A DNA stretch of 64,000 bases, taken from Bacillus alkalicellulosilyticus. GTDB lineage: Bacteria > Bacillota > Bacilli > Bacillales > Bacillaceae_F. The notes beneath the pieces are model-generated. The model saw only the letters and a program-made list of their open reading frames with translations, ran no database searches and was not told where the DNA came from. The DNA lies in the NCBI RefSeq assembly GCF_002019795.1, contig NZ_KV917381.1, forward strand, positions 1,051,210-1,115,209, in the 5' to 3' direction. Positions 36,679 through 45,673 of the stretch are shown here, piece after piece; within the stretch, counting starts at the first letter, position 1, and every line of letters starts with the position of its first letter. The translations under genes and the position numbers were made by a program.

Positions 36679-38036
36679 ATGGATAGGTTGGAGCCATCTG
36701 AAGAGGTGAAACGAAAGGACGACCAATTGGTGTGGCATTCAATGAAACCTTATAACCCTAACGCAACAATGGTTGTAACAGAAGCCAAAGGAGCATGGGT
36801 CACGGATATAACAGGAAAACGCTATTTAGACGGAATGTCAGGGTTATGGTGTGTAAATGTTGGCTATGGTCGAGAGGAATTAGCGCAGGCAGCTTTTGAA
36901 CAGTTAAAGCAATTATCGTATTTCCCTTTGACTCAAAGCCATCTCCCAGCCATCGAACTAGCAGAAAAATTAAACGAGATGCTTAGTGAAGATTATGTTA
37001 TTTTTTTCTCAAATAGTGGTTCCGAAGCTAATGAGGTGGCATTTAAAATTGCCAGGCAATATCACCAACAGCAAGGTGAAGGTCACCGTTATAAATTCAT
37101 CTCAAGATATCGTGCCTATCACGGAAATTCGATGGGTTCCCTTGCAGCAACTGGTCAGGCTCAAAGAAAGTATAAGTATGAACCACTTGCACCTGGATTT
37201 ATCCATGTTGCTCCACCTGACTCCTATCGTTCAAACGATCATCCTACGACTGATACACATGAATTACATTCTGTTCAAGAGATTGACCGCGTGATGACAT
37301 GGGAACTAAGTGAAACCATTGCTGGGGTGATTATGGAACCTATTATTACAGGTGGAGGAGTGTTACTTCCACCTGAAGGCTATATGAAGGGTGTAAAGGA
37401 AGTGTGTGAAAAGCATGGAGCCCTTTTAATAGCGGATGAAGTCATTTGTGGTTTTGGTCGAACGGGAGAATTATTTGGATTTATGAACTATGGGGTAAGT
37501 CCTGATATCATTACAATGGCTAAAGGCCTAACGAGTGCTTACCTTCCATTATCGGCAACAGCTGTAAAAAAAGAAATCTATGAAGCTTTTAAAGGAACCG
37601 AAGAATATGAGTATTTTCGTCACATCAATACATTTGGTGGAAATCCAGCCGCATGTGCACTTGCTCTAAAAAATTTAGAAATCTTGGAAAATGAAAAGCT
37701 TTGTCAACGCTCTAAAGAAATTGGAGAACAAGTACTTGCCAGCTTGAAGTCAAGATTAGAAAATCACAGATATGTGGGAGATGTAAGAGGAAAAGGGCTT
37801 TTGATAGGAATTGAGCTCGTTGCCGATAAGGAAACAAAGAAGCCACTTCAAGTTGACATTGTGAACCAAATTATTATGCTAGATGTAAAGAACGCGGTTT
37901 AATTATTGGGAAGAATGGGGCCACTGTAGCTGGATTTAATAATGTTCTCACCATTGCTCCCCCATTAATCATTACAAAGGAGGACCAGGAGTTTATTGTG
38001 AATAATATTAGTGAAACGATTCATGAAGTGAAATGA
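36679..38036 (+). pseudogene. Beta-alanine/omega-amino acid:pyruvate aminotransferase, frameshifted near the 3' end
   Basis: Class III PLP aminotransferase. The unbroken frame runs 36679-37902 (407 residues), with IADEVICGFGRTGELFG (about 252-268) and the PLP Lys in MAKGLTSAYLPLS (about 282). Near 37878-37884 the reading frame is lost: in frame it ends LDVKNAV-stop, whereas the next frame continues CKERGLIIGKNG, then AGFNNVLTIAPPLIIT, ending at TGA 38034-38036. These are the expected C-terminal residues of the family, so one base is missing. It would transfer the amino group of beta-alanine to pyruvate. Whether the deletion is genuine or a sequencing error cannot be told. The truncated protein lacks about 50 C-terminal residues. 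Confidence 0.9.
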
Positions 38037-38100
38037 GGGAATGACCTTTAAAGTAGAATAATAGAGATTTGAGGATGCTTAAAAAGGAGCGCTATAAATC

Positions 38101-38215
38101 GAGGGTACTGAAAAAGATAGGTTTTTTTTAACTTTTTCAGTGCCCTCTTAGCATTGTGCGTAACGTTTGAAATCTTAAAAGCTTGGTAACGAGTGTAGCT
38201 ATTGTCACGACAATC
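38101..38215 (+). repeat. Family B composite repeat with degenerate second module
   Basis: GAGGGTACTGAAAAAG pairs with CTTTTTCAGTGCCCTC (38101-38147). It is followed by TTAGCATTGTGCGTAACGTT and GGTAACGAGTGTAGCTATTG, equivalent to the joint and closing blocks of the module at 31549-31642. It lies between the 3' ends of the aminotransferase and the convergent PucR-family gene. Confidence 0.7.
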
Positions 38216-38263
38216 AAAGGCATGGAAAAAATGTTTCTCCATTCTCTAAAAGTAAATTTGCGT

Positions 38264-39904
38264 TTAGAGAATCGATTTTATGAGGAATGCCATTCTAAGG
38301 CGGATTGATTCGTCGGGATCTTTTATATCCCTTCCTAGGATATCTTCACACTTCTTAATACGGTAAATTACGGTATTCCGGTGAATGAACATGGCTTTTG
38401 CTGTTTCAGCGATTTGGCAGTTATGGTTTAAAAAGGTGGCTAAGGTTTCAAGTAAATCCTCTTTTTCTTTTTCAATTGGGAATGCTAGTTCTTTTAATGA
38501 GGATTTGTAAAAATCTTTTAACTTTTGAAGTGGAATAACTTTAAAAAGCTCTGTTAACTCCTTTGTTCGATACGTCTTTATAAACCCCTTTTGTTTCTCA
38601 CGAAAGCCCGAGTAGAGAGCGTTAATAGATTCACGATAAATCGTTGAAATATCGATTACATTTTCACAATAATTGCTAATCCCAAAAGAAAAAGAATCCC
38701 CTAATGTAAACTTTAATTCAGCTTGAGCTTGTTTCACGATTTCCGTAATTTGTTGTTCTACTTCTTCATTATAAAAGGCGAAACCAATTAACATGGTGAA
38801 GATATCCCCTTTTGTAAAAAGGACACTCGTTTCAAAGTCATTTAATAAAACAGATTCTAATAATTCATATATCCGGTCATGCTTTTTCCTAGTTTCCTTT
38901 TCAACCTGAAGAGGGTGTGTGCTGAAATCAGAGATGAAATCAGATTTACTCGACACACAAACATAGTGTAACGATGGAAGAATATTATACATCTTCCCCC
39001 GGTTAAAAATTTCCTTTTCACTACTAATCGTCCCATCAACCAAATCAATGAAAAACTCATTCTTAACTCTTCTAGCTTGTTGTTCTATTGCATGTAACTT
39101 CATAAATTCAAATGAAATGACATTGCTTGCTTGCTCCACTGCAAGTAAGGATGGATATTGTTTAGTTAACGGTTCCCCCAACAGAATAAGATATCCATTT
39201 TGTTGGTTCGCCGTGTTTATGGGATACAACGAAAATTCGTTGTAAAGCCCAGTATATTCATCAGTGGGCATTGTAACGATTTGATGGGACTGAACCTCTT
39301 TATCAAGAACCTTTTCATGAATAAACCAGTATACCTCAAAAAAAGAATCCTTATCAATTCCTTCCGATGCCGCCATGACATCGAGGCGGGAGTTTAATAG
39401 AATGACTGGGGCTTCTATTATCGCTGAAAGGCTATCAATAATATTAGAAAAGCCGCCCCCCTCTATTATGATAGTAGTAAACTTCTTATGGATATTTAAA
39501 GCATAGTGTAGCTCATCGGTTCGTTCTTTTAAAATACATCCCAATGATTCTTTCAACATTTCACCTAATGAATGTTGTAACGGTAGTTCAATAATTGGAA
39601 AATGTAATCGATCAGCTTCGGCAATGACCTTTTTAGGAATTTCTTCGATAAAACGTTTTGTTTTTACACCTAAGCCTGCACACCCTTGCTTAGCCATTTG
39701 CTTAACTAAGTCATAAAGTGCATCAGGATTATTTTTAAGGGAGTATGCCGTTGTTAAAAGCAATTGCTCCTTATTTAAATAATCAATAATATCTGGGGCG
39801 TCCATTAGATTAACTGACTGAACGGTATTAGATAACCCTTGGTGCCCTGCTACTACAGCTGCTTCCTTAAAAGTAGGAAGAGTTAACATTTCAGTTAGTC
39901 TCAT
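38264..39904 (-). CDS. Second PucR-family transcriptional regulator
   Basis: Start ATG 39904 was chosen because AAGGAG lies 8 nt upstream; an in-frame GTG at 39913 overlaps that site. 546 residues. N-terminal PucR domain (LTLPTFKEAAVVAGHQGLS; EQLLLTTAYSL), central ligand-sensing region, and C-terminal helix-turn-helix (LATFLNHNCQIAETAKAMFI, then RNTVIYRIKKCEDILGRDI). It is transcribed divergently from allantoinase with a 274-bp gap, the classical arrangement for a regulator of purine/allantoin genes, and convergent with the pyrimidine half of the island. It is the better candidate for the functional equivalent of B. subtilis PucR. Confidence 0.92.
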   Translation of the reverse strand: MRLTEMLTLPTFKEAAVVAGHQGLSNTVQSVNLMDAPDIIDYLNKEQLLLTTAYSLKNNPDALYDLVKQMAKQGCAGLGVKTKRFIEEIPKKVIAEADRLHFPIIELPLQHSLGEMLKESLGCILKERTDELHYALNIHKKFTTIIIEGGGFSNIIDSLSAIIEAPVILLNSRLDVMAASEGIDKDSFFEVYWFIHEKVLDKEVQSHQIVTMPTDEYTGLYNEFSLYPINTANQQNGYLILLGEPLTKQYPSLLAVEQASNVISFEFMKLHAIEQQARRVKNEFFIDLVDGTISSEKEIFNRGKMYNILPSLHYVCVSSKSDFISDFSTHPLQVEKETRKKHDRIYELLESVLLNDFETSVLFTKGDIFTMLIGFAFYNEEVEQQITEIVKQAQAELKFTLGDSFSFGISNYCENVIDISTIYRESINALYSGFREKQKGFIKTYRTKELTELFKVIPLQKLKDFYKSSLKELAFPIEKEKEDLLETLATFLNHNCQIAETAKAMFIHRNTVIYRIKKCEDILGRDIKDPDESIRLRMAFLIKSIL

Positions 39905-40178
39905 ATATGTCACTCCTTAAATAGGGATGGTGGTGGTACATAAAAAACGTCTCTAGGTATCAGACGTCGACAGGGGCTTAGATTATGCTTTGTTTATAAA
40001 AACACTTGCATGAAATATTTGATTTTTATCTCATTTTTTTCGTTTCCTATGTTAACAATGTACAGAAATAAAGAACCATTGGAAACTTTTCTGAGATATT
40101 ATCTTACAGAATTTAAAGTTTTTATGGTCAGATCATCCAAAATGGGAAGTGAATACATCGTGGAGTAGGGGGGATGAG

Positions 40179-41546
40179 ATGGAACAATTATTAATTAAAA
40201 ACGGGATTGTCCTAGTAGATGATTCTTTGAAAAACGCCCAAATCTCTGTTAATGGTGGTGTTGTTACCGACATTTCTCCGCATAAGCAGGATGAGTCAAG
40301 GTTTACTAAAGTAATTGATGCAACAGATAGCTATGTTTTGCCTGGATTTATTGATACTCATGTTCATTTTAATGACCCAGGAAGAGAAGAATGGGAAGGT
40401 TTCCTTACAGGGAGTCAGGCTGCAGCAGCAGGTGGAATTACCAGCGTATTTGATATGCCATTAAACAGTTCACCTGCTGTAGTGGATGTTTCTATTCTTG
40501 AGAAAAAAAGAAATCATGTTCAAACCAAAGCGTTCATTGACTATGGATTCTGGGGTGGCATTACTTCAGAGAATATTGAAAAAGAAGAAACTTTGATAAA
40601 GATGAAAGAATCTGGAGTGGCAGGATTTAAAGCATTTTTGTCGGAAAGTGGAATCGATGACTTTCCATGTCTCCCTAAATCAAAACTTAAAAAAGCAATG
40701 CAAATATGCAAGAAGTTAGGGAAGGTATTAGCATTACATGCCGAGGATAATGAGCTCATAAAAGCGAATACAGACATTTTGAAAGAATCAAAGAGGGTTG
40801 ACCGCGAAGCCTTTTTAGAAAGTCGACCTCTTTGTGCCGAAGATGAAGCCATTGAACATGCATTACAAATCGTCAAGGAAGTTGAAGCTATGGTTCACTT
40901 TGTTCATGTTAGCTCTCCAACAGCGATTCAAAAGATTTTTGAAATGAAAGAGCAAGGGTTTAATGTGAGTGCAGAGGTGTGTCCACATTACTTGCTTTTT
41001 ACGGATGATGATTTTAGGAGACGAGGTCCGTTATTAAAGTGTGCACCACCCTTAAGGAATCGAAAGGTTGTCGAAGAGCTTTGGCAATGCATTCAAAATG
41101 GGTGGGTTGATTTGATTGGAACAGATCACTCACCTTGTCTATTTTCAATGAAACATGATGGTGAAAAGGATATTTGGAAGGCCTGGGGTGGGATTCAAGG
41201 AATTCAATTTGGGTTTGCCTTCTTTGTAAGTGAAGCTTTAAAGCGAGAGATTCCACTTACAGATATCACTTCACTTTTATCAACGAATGCGGCTCAACGG
41301 TTCGGTCTAAAAAACAAAAAAGGCAGGATTGCAATCGGGACCGATGCAGATTTCACTATTTTTAATAAACAGTTAAAAAAGGTAGTAACCAAATCTGACA
41401 TTCTCACCAAAAATAAATATTCACCTTATGAAGGCATGAAAATGAAGGGTATGATTACAGCTACGATTGTTCGGGGTAGAGTCATTTACCAAGATGGAGA
41501 AATTAGAGCTTCAAAAGCTGAAGGAAGAGAGGTAGGCCTCTATTAG
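40179..41546 (+). CDS. allB: Allantoinase (PucH/AllB)
   Basis: Start ATG 40179 was chosen because TAGGGGGGAT lies just upstream; the frame is open to 40149. 455 residues. Cyclic amidohydrolase family: GFIDTHVHFNDPGREEWEG (about 54-72) is the allantoinase zinc motif, the carbamylated Lys lies in GVAGFKAFLSESG (about 150), and His ligands are in LHAEDNE and VHVSSP. GTDHSPC holds the catalytic Asp. It opens allantoin to allantoate. Transcribed divergently from the PucR-family gene and first of the purine half of the island. Confidence 0.94.
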   Translation: MEQLLIKNGIVLVDDSLKNAQISVNGGVVTDISPHKQDESRFTKVIDATDSYVLPGFIDTHVHFNDPGREEWEGFLTGSQAAAAGGITSVFDMPLNSSPAVVDVSILEKKRNHVQTKAFIDYGFWGGITSENIEKEETLIKMKESGVAGFKAFLSESGIDDFPCLPKSKLKKAMQICKKLGKVLALHAEDNELIKANTDILKESKRVDREAFLESRPLCAEDEAIEHALQIVKEVEAMVHFVHVSSPTAIQKIFEMKEQGFNVSAEVCPHYLLFTDDDFRRRGPLLKCAPPLRNRKVVEELWQCIQNGWVDLIGTDHSPCLFSMKHDGEKDIWKAWGGIQGIQFGFAFFVSEALKREIPLTDITSLLSTNAAQRFGLKNKKGRIAIGTDADFTIFNKQLKKVVTKSDILTKNKYSPYEGMKMKGMITATIVRGRVIYQDGEIRASKAEGREVGLY

Positions 41547-41664
41547 CTATCTTATACAATTCATGATTATTTTTTTAGTCACTATCTCCAATGACGATAG
41601 TATGGCGTTGATTTATGATCAGGTAAAAGGTCAGAGCAATAAGACTGTAAAGGACAGGTGATTG

Positions 41665-42165
41665 ATGTTGTTTACAATGGATGAAGTAAATAAACTTTCA
41701 GATAAAGAATTTATCGAGAAAATCGGTATAGTGTTCGAGAACTCCCCTTGGGTGTCTGAACAAGCTATTCATTATAGGCCTTTTAGTACTGTAGACGAAA
41801 TGTATCGTATGATGATTCAAATTGTTACGGATTCAGAATTAACTCTTCAACTTTCACTACTAAGAGCTCACCCGGATTTAGGTACGAGAATGGTAATTTC
41901 GGATGCATCGAAGGCAGAACAAAGAAATGCTGGCCTACAATTCCTTACCGAAGTTGAGTATAACGCCTTTGCTACACTAAACCAAAGATACGTTCAAAGA
42001 TTTGGTTTCCCATTTATCTTAGCGGTGCGTGGGCATGATAAATATTCCATTAAAGAGCATATGGAACAAAGAATGAATAATGAGTCTGATGAGGAAATCA
42101 AAACGGCGATTCAAGAGGTTTGTAAGATTGTTCAATTTAGAATAATAGATTTAATTGTAAATTAA
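41665..42165 (+). CDS. uraD: OHCU decarboxylase
   Basis: 166 residues from ATG 41665 (an adjacent TTG at 41662 is an alternative). The family motif AHPDLGTRM (about 69) contains the catalytic His, and RFGFPFILAVRGHD (about 112) is the second conserved block. It decarboxylates 2-oxo-4-hydroxy-4-carboxy-5-ureidoimidazoline to S-allantoin. In B. subtilis this domain is the N-terminal half of PucL, fused to urate oxidase; here the two are separate genes 18 nt apart. Confidence 0.93.
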   Translation: MLFTMDEVNKLSDKEFIEKIGIVFENSPWVSEQAIHYRPFSTVDEMYRMMIQIVTDSELTLQLSLLRAHPDLGTRMVISDASKAEQRNAGLQFLTEVEYNAFATLNQRYVQRFGFPFILAVRGHDKYSIKEHMEQRMNNESDEEIKTAIQEVCKIVQFRIIDLIVN

Positions 42166-42183
42166 ACGAGGGGAGTCGTTAAA

Positions 42184-43170
42184 ATGAAAAAAGAAGTGAT
42201 AGAGAAAAAGGGAACAATGGACCGAACAATGTACTACGGAAAAGGAGATGTATTTGTCTACAGAAGTTATGCAACGCCGTTAGAAGGAATTCGAGAAATT
42301 CCGGAATCCAATTGTAAAGGGCGTAGTAACATTATTTTAGGGATGGATATTAAAGTGGCACTAAAAGGCCAGGACTTTTTAACTTCTTTTACAAATGGTG
42401 ATAATTCATTAGTTATTACAACAGACTCCATGAAGAATTTTATTTTACGACATGCCGGAATGTATAAAGGGTCGACAATGGAAGGCTTCTTTGTTTTTAT
42501 CGGAGAACGATTCCTTGACACGTATTCCCATATTAAAGGCGTAGCTTTGACCGGAAAACAAATTCCTTTTACAGATGTAGACGTCCCCTCAGTACAAGGC
42601 TTTGAACCTAGTAAGCTTGTATTTCGACAAGCGCCAATCGAATCTCCAACAGCTTCTTATGAAATTGAAAGAACAAAAGAAAATGAATATGAGGTGGTTT
42701 ATCAGCAAAGTGGAGTGGAAGGGTTACGACTTATCAAGGTTAGAGGAAGCTCGTTTACAGGGTATATAAAAGATGAATATACAACTCTACGAGAAGCCCA
42801 TGACCGTCCGCTTTTTATATATTTAAATATTTATTGGATGTATAAAAATGAAAGGGATGCAACAGGCGAACGACCAGAACAGTATGTTTGTGCTGAGCAA
42901 GTAACTCACCTTGTGCAGGCTGTATTTCATGAAGCGAATTTACCCTCCATCCAAAACTTAATATATCACATTGGCTTACGTATTTTAAAAAGGTTCCCTC
43001 AACTAGAGGAGGTATCTTTTGAATCGAATAATCGAACATGGGACACCATTGTTGAACACGTTCCAGGAGTAGAAGGTGGGAAAGTGTATACAGACCCACG
43101 CCCTCCATTTGGTTTTCAGGGTTTTTCTATGAACCAAAAAGATTTAGAACACTATGAAAAGGAAAACTAG
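42184..43170 (+). CDS. pucL: Urate oxidase, cofactor-free (PucL C-terminal domain homologue)
   Basis: 328 residues. Uricase features: MYYGKGDVFVYR near the N-terminus, NGDNSLVITTDSMKNFI with the catalytic Thr of the first T-fold half (about 80-92), the VRGSSFTGYIKDEYTTL region (about 182), and the C-terminal HVPGVEGGKVYTDPRPPFG. It oxidises urate with O2 to 5-hydroxyisourate and H2O2. It stands between OHCU decarboxylase and HIU hydrolase, the two enzymes that process its unstable product, with 3 nt between it and pucM. Confidence 0.95.
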   Translation: MKKEVIEKKGTMDRTMYYGKGDVFVYRSYATPLEGIREIPESNCKGRSNIILGMDIKVALKGQDFLTSFTNGDNSLVITTDSMKNFILRHAGMYKGSTMEGFFVFIGERFLDTYSHIKGVALTGKQIPFTDVDVPSVQGFEPSKLVFRQAPIESPTASYEIERTKENEYEVVYQQSGVEGLRLIKVRGSSFTGYIKDEYTTLREAHDRPLFIYLNIYWMYKNERDATGERPEQYVCAEQVTHLVQAVFHEANLPSIQNLIYHIGLRILKRFPQLEEVSFESNNRTWDTIVEHVPGVEGGKVYTDPRPPFGFQGFSMNQKDLEHYEKEN

Positions 43171-43173
43171 AAG

Positions 43174-43527
43174 ATGGGACAGTTAACAACTCATGTATTA
43201 GATATCAGTTGTGGTCAACCGGCAAGTGAGATGAAAGTAGAGGTATGGCGCCGTTCTACTATTGAAAAAAAATTACTAAAAACGTTCTATACAAACGATG
43301 ATGGAAGGGTAGACAAACCGATTTTAGAAAAAGAGGAGTTAAAAATAGGAACCTATGAATTAATCTTTTTTGTTGGTGATTATTATGCGAGACAAGGAGG
43401 TAGACTACGTGAGTTTCTTTTTTTAGACCTTGTACCGATACGGTTTTGTATTACGTCTGAACAAGAGCATTACCATGTCCCTTTACTTGTAGCTCCCGGA
43501 GGATATAGCACGTATCGGGGAAGCTAA
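43174..43527 (+). CDS. pucM: 5-hydroxyisourate hydrolase (transthyretin-like)
   Basis: 117 residues, the standard length. It begins LTTHVLDISCGQPA with the catalytic His and ends with the diagnostic C-terminal tetrapeptide YRGS. It hydrolyses 5-hydroxyisourate to OHCU. Translationally coupled to urate oxidase (3-nt gap). A 136-nt gap follows before the next gene. Confidence 0.96.
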   Translation: MGQLTTHVLDISCGQPASEMKVEVWRRSTIEKKLLKTFYTNDDGRVDKPILEKEELKIGTYELIFFVGDYYARQGGRLREFLFLDLVPIRFCITSEQEHYHVPLLVAPGGYSTYRGS

Positions 43528-43663
43528 AGAATCGTTAACATGAACATATTTAATAAGTTAGCTATCGTATTGCCCAAAAAGGTATATTGTTATTGAAATA
43601 TCTTTTTTTTACAATCCCTACTTTTAATATTTTTTTGAAAATATAGGATAAGGAGAGCAAACG

Positions 43664-45316
43664 ATGTCCTATCAAAATAAAGCCTATCGACCGACTACTA
43701 TGGCGCCAAACGGAATCATAACGACCCCACATTACCTTGCATCACAGGCAGGCATGCAGGTGTTACAAAATGGAGGAAATGCTATAGAGGCAGCGGTTGC
43801 GGCAGCATCAACGCTTTCAGTAGTGTATCCTCATATGAATAGTATAGGGGGAGATAATTTTTGGCTTATTTATAATGCTAAAAAAAAAGAGATAAAGGGT
43901 ATAAATAGCAGCGGTCGTTCTGGTGAACTTGCGACCATTGACTTTTATCATAAACAAGGTTTAACATCTATCCCTCCAAGAGGAGTATTATCAGCGAATA
44001 CCGTACCAGGAGCCTTGGCAGGGTGGGAAAAAGCGTATGACTATGCAATAGAACATATACATCGTCGTTTTTCTTGGAGTGACCTTCTTCAACCAGCCAT
44101 TCAATATGCGAAAGAAGGATTTCCTGTTACTTCAAGTCAAGAGTTCTGGACAAAGGTTAATCTAGAAAAACAGGATGAGAACTTTAGGTATTTACAACGA
44201 TTTTCGGAATATCAAAAAGTGTATTTGAAAGAAACTGGAATGCCATTCCGTGTGGGTGAACTAATGAAACAACCAGATTTAACAGTAACGCTAGAAGACA
44301 TTGCAGAAGGAGGAAGTGATGTTTTCTATCGTGGTCATATTGGAAAACAGATGGTGTCGGACTTAGAGGAACAAGGGGGAGTGTTAACAACAAATGATTT
44401 TGCTACGCATTGTTCGGATTGGGTTGAGCCTATTTCCGTTAGCTATCGTGGCTACCAAGCTTACAATCTACCTCCAAACTCCCAAGGTTTTGCCTCTTTA
44501 TCGATTTTAAATATACTAAATCAGTTTGATTTAGACTTTATTGAGGCTGAGTCATTCGAGTATTTTCATTTGATAATTGAAGCGACAAAACAAGCGTTTT
44601 TAGACCGAGATCAATGGCTCACAGATCCAGATTTTTTTGAGATACCTGTAGAGAAGTTGATATCTCCTCAGCGAGCAGAAGAATTAACAAGAAACATTGA
44701 TTTTACCCAATCCTTTGGAATGGAACAACAATTAGATCCAAAGGGTGATACGGTGTGGCTTGGGGTTGTTGATAAGGAAGGGAATGCGGTTTCCCTGATT
44801 CAAAGCATCTATCATGATTTTGGATCTGGAATTATCCCAAAAGGAACGGGAGTGCTACTTCAAAATAGAGGAAGCTTTTTTTCACTTGATGACAAGCATA
44901 TTAATTGTTTACAACCGAAAAAGCGAACTTTTCATACGTTAAACCCTGCTTTGCTTTGTAAAGGAGATGCTCCTTACTTAGTATATGGAACGATGGGAGG
45001 AGAGGGGCAGCCACAAACGCAAGCAGCCCTTGTTACTAGGATTATAGACTATGGATATGAGGTGCAGGAAGCGATTGAAGCTCCGCGCTGGCTTTATGGT
45101 AGAACGTGGGGAGCCAGTTCCAATGGTGTAAAAGTAGAATCTAGAATAAAAGAAGAAACGATACAAGGCCTGAAAAAAGCGGGACATTCAGTCGAACTTG
45201 TAGAAGAGTTTAGTGACATTATGGGTCATGCTGGAGCGATTTTAATAGATGAAGAACGTAAGGTGAAATTAGCTGGAGCGGACCCGAGGGGTGATGGGTT
45301 AGCCATTGGATATTAG
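43664..45316 (+). CDS. Gamma-glutamyltransferase-family hydrolase, candidate oxamate amidohydrolase (HpxW-like)
   Basis: 550 residues, an Ntn-hydrolase precursor. GGNAIEAAVAAASTLSVVYP (about 36-55) and GGDNFW are typical of the large subunit. The autoprocessing nucleophile is probably T363 in GDTVWLGVVDKEGNAVSLIQ, with GSGIIPKGTGVLLQNR after it. The C-terminus has MGGEGQPQ and GADPRGDG. True gamma-glutamyltransferases share the fold, but the purine-catabolic position points to HpxW of Klebsiella, which hydrolyses oxamate to oxalate and ammonia. PucG in this island would make oxalurate, the precursor of oxamate. The substrate assignment is inference. A family B hairpin follows. Confidence 0.75.
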   Translation: MSYQNKAYRPTTMAPNGIITTPHYLASQAGMQVLQNGGNAIEAAVAAASTLSVVYPHMNSIGGDNFWLIYNAKKKEIKGINSSGRSGELATIDFYHKQGLTSIPPRGVLSANTVPGALAGWEKAYDYAIEHIHRRFSWSDLLQPAIQYAKEGFPVTSSQEFWTKVNLEKQDENFRYLQRFSEYQKVYLKETGMPFRVGELMKQPDLTVTLEDIAEGGSDVFYRGHIGKQMVSDLEEQGGVLTTNDFATHCSDWVEPISVSYRGYQAYNLPPNSQGFASLSILNILNQFDLDFIEAESFEYFHLIIEATKQAFLDRDQWLTDPDFFEIPVEKLISPQRAEELTRNIDFTQSFGMEQQLDPKGDTVWLGVVDKEGNAVSLIQSIYHDFGSGIIPKGTGVLLQNRGSFFSLDDKHINCLQPKKRTFHTLNPALLCKGDAPYLVYGTMGGEGQPQTQAALVTRIIDYGYEVQEAIEAPRWLYGRTWGASSNGVKVESRIKEETIQGLKKAGHSVELVEEFSDIMGHAGAILIDEERKVKLAGADPRGDGLAIGY

Positions 45317-45350
45317 TTCTTACGTTAAGGGTGAGACAAAGCTAAAATAC

Positions 45351-45390
45351 AGGGCACTGAAAAAGTTAAAAACCAACTTTTTCAGTGCCT
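45351..45390. repeat. Family B hairpin repeat
   Basis: AGGGCACTGAAAAAGTT pairs perfectly with AACTTTTTCAGTGCCT around AAAAACC. It separates the HpxW-like gene from the xanthine dehydrogenase operon. Confidence 0.8.
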
Positions 45391-45673
45391 ATAATTATGG
45401 ACAGGAAATTATCTTACCTAAGAATAATTTCCACGTGAGATGACCTGACATTTTTTATCCGTACTGTTGTCATTTAAGGCAAAATAGAGGTAATAAAAAA
45501 CAGTTCTAAAAAACGAATGGAATAAAAATTACCTCATCCTTAACCTACCAATTCCAATACCCACTACACCAAAACACTATTCTTGAATTAATCTACAGTC
45601 ATTTTCAATCATTCCTACGCTAGCTATTTTATTGAAAGGAAATAAAAAACATGAGAGAGAGGAGGGGGATGTT
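45391..45673 (+). promoter_or_regulatory. Control region of the xanthine dehydrogenase operon with two inverted repeats
   Basis: GGAAATTAT (45404-45412) and ATAATTTCC (45424-45432) form a perfect 9-bp dyad with an 11-nt spacer. GAGGTAAT (45487-45494) and ATTACCTC (45528-45535) form a perfect 8-bp pair with a longer gap. Either may be an operator or leader hairpin. No confident promoter was placed. Confidence 0.4.

Noticed and set aside
39905-40178. PucR-box search in the divergent regulator/allantoinase gap
   Set aside because: The best match, around AACCATTGGAAAC near 40074, agrees with the B. subtilis consensus at too few positions to claim a site.
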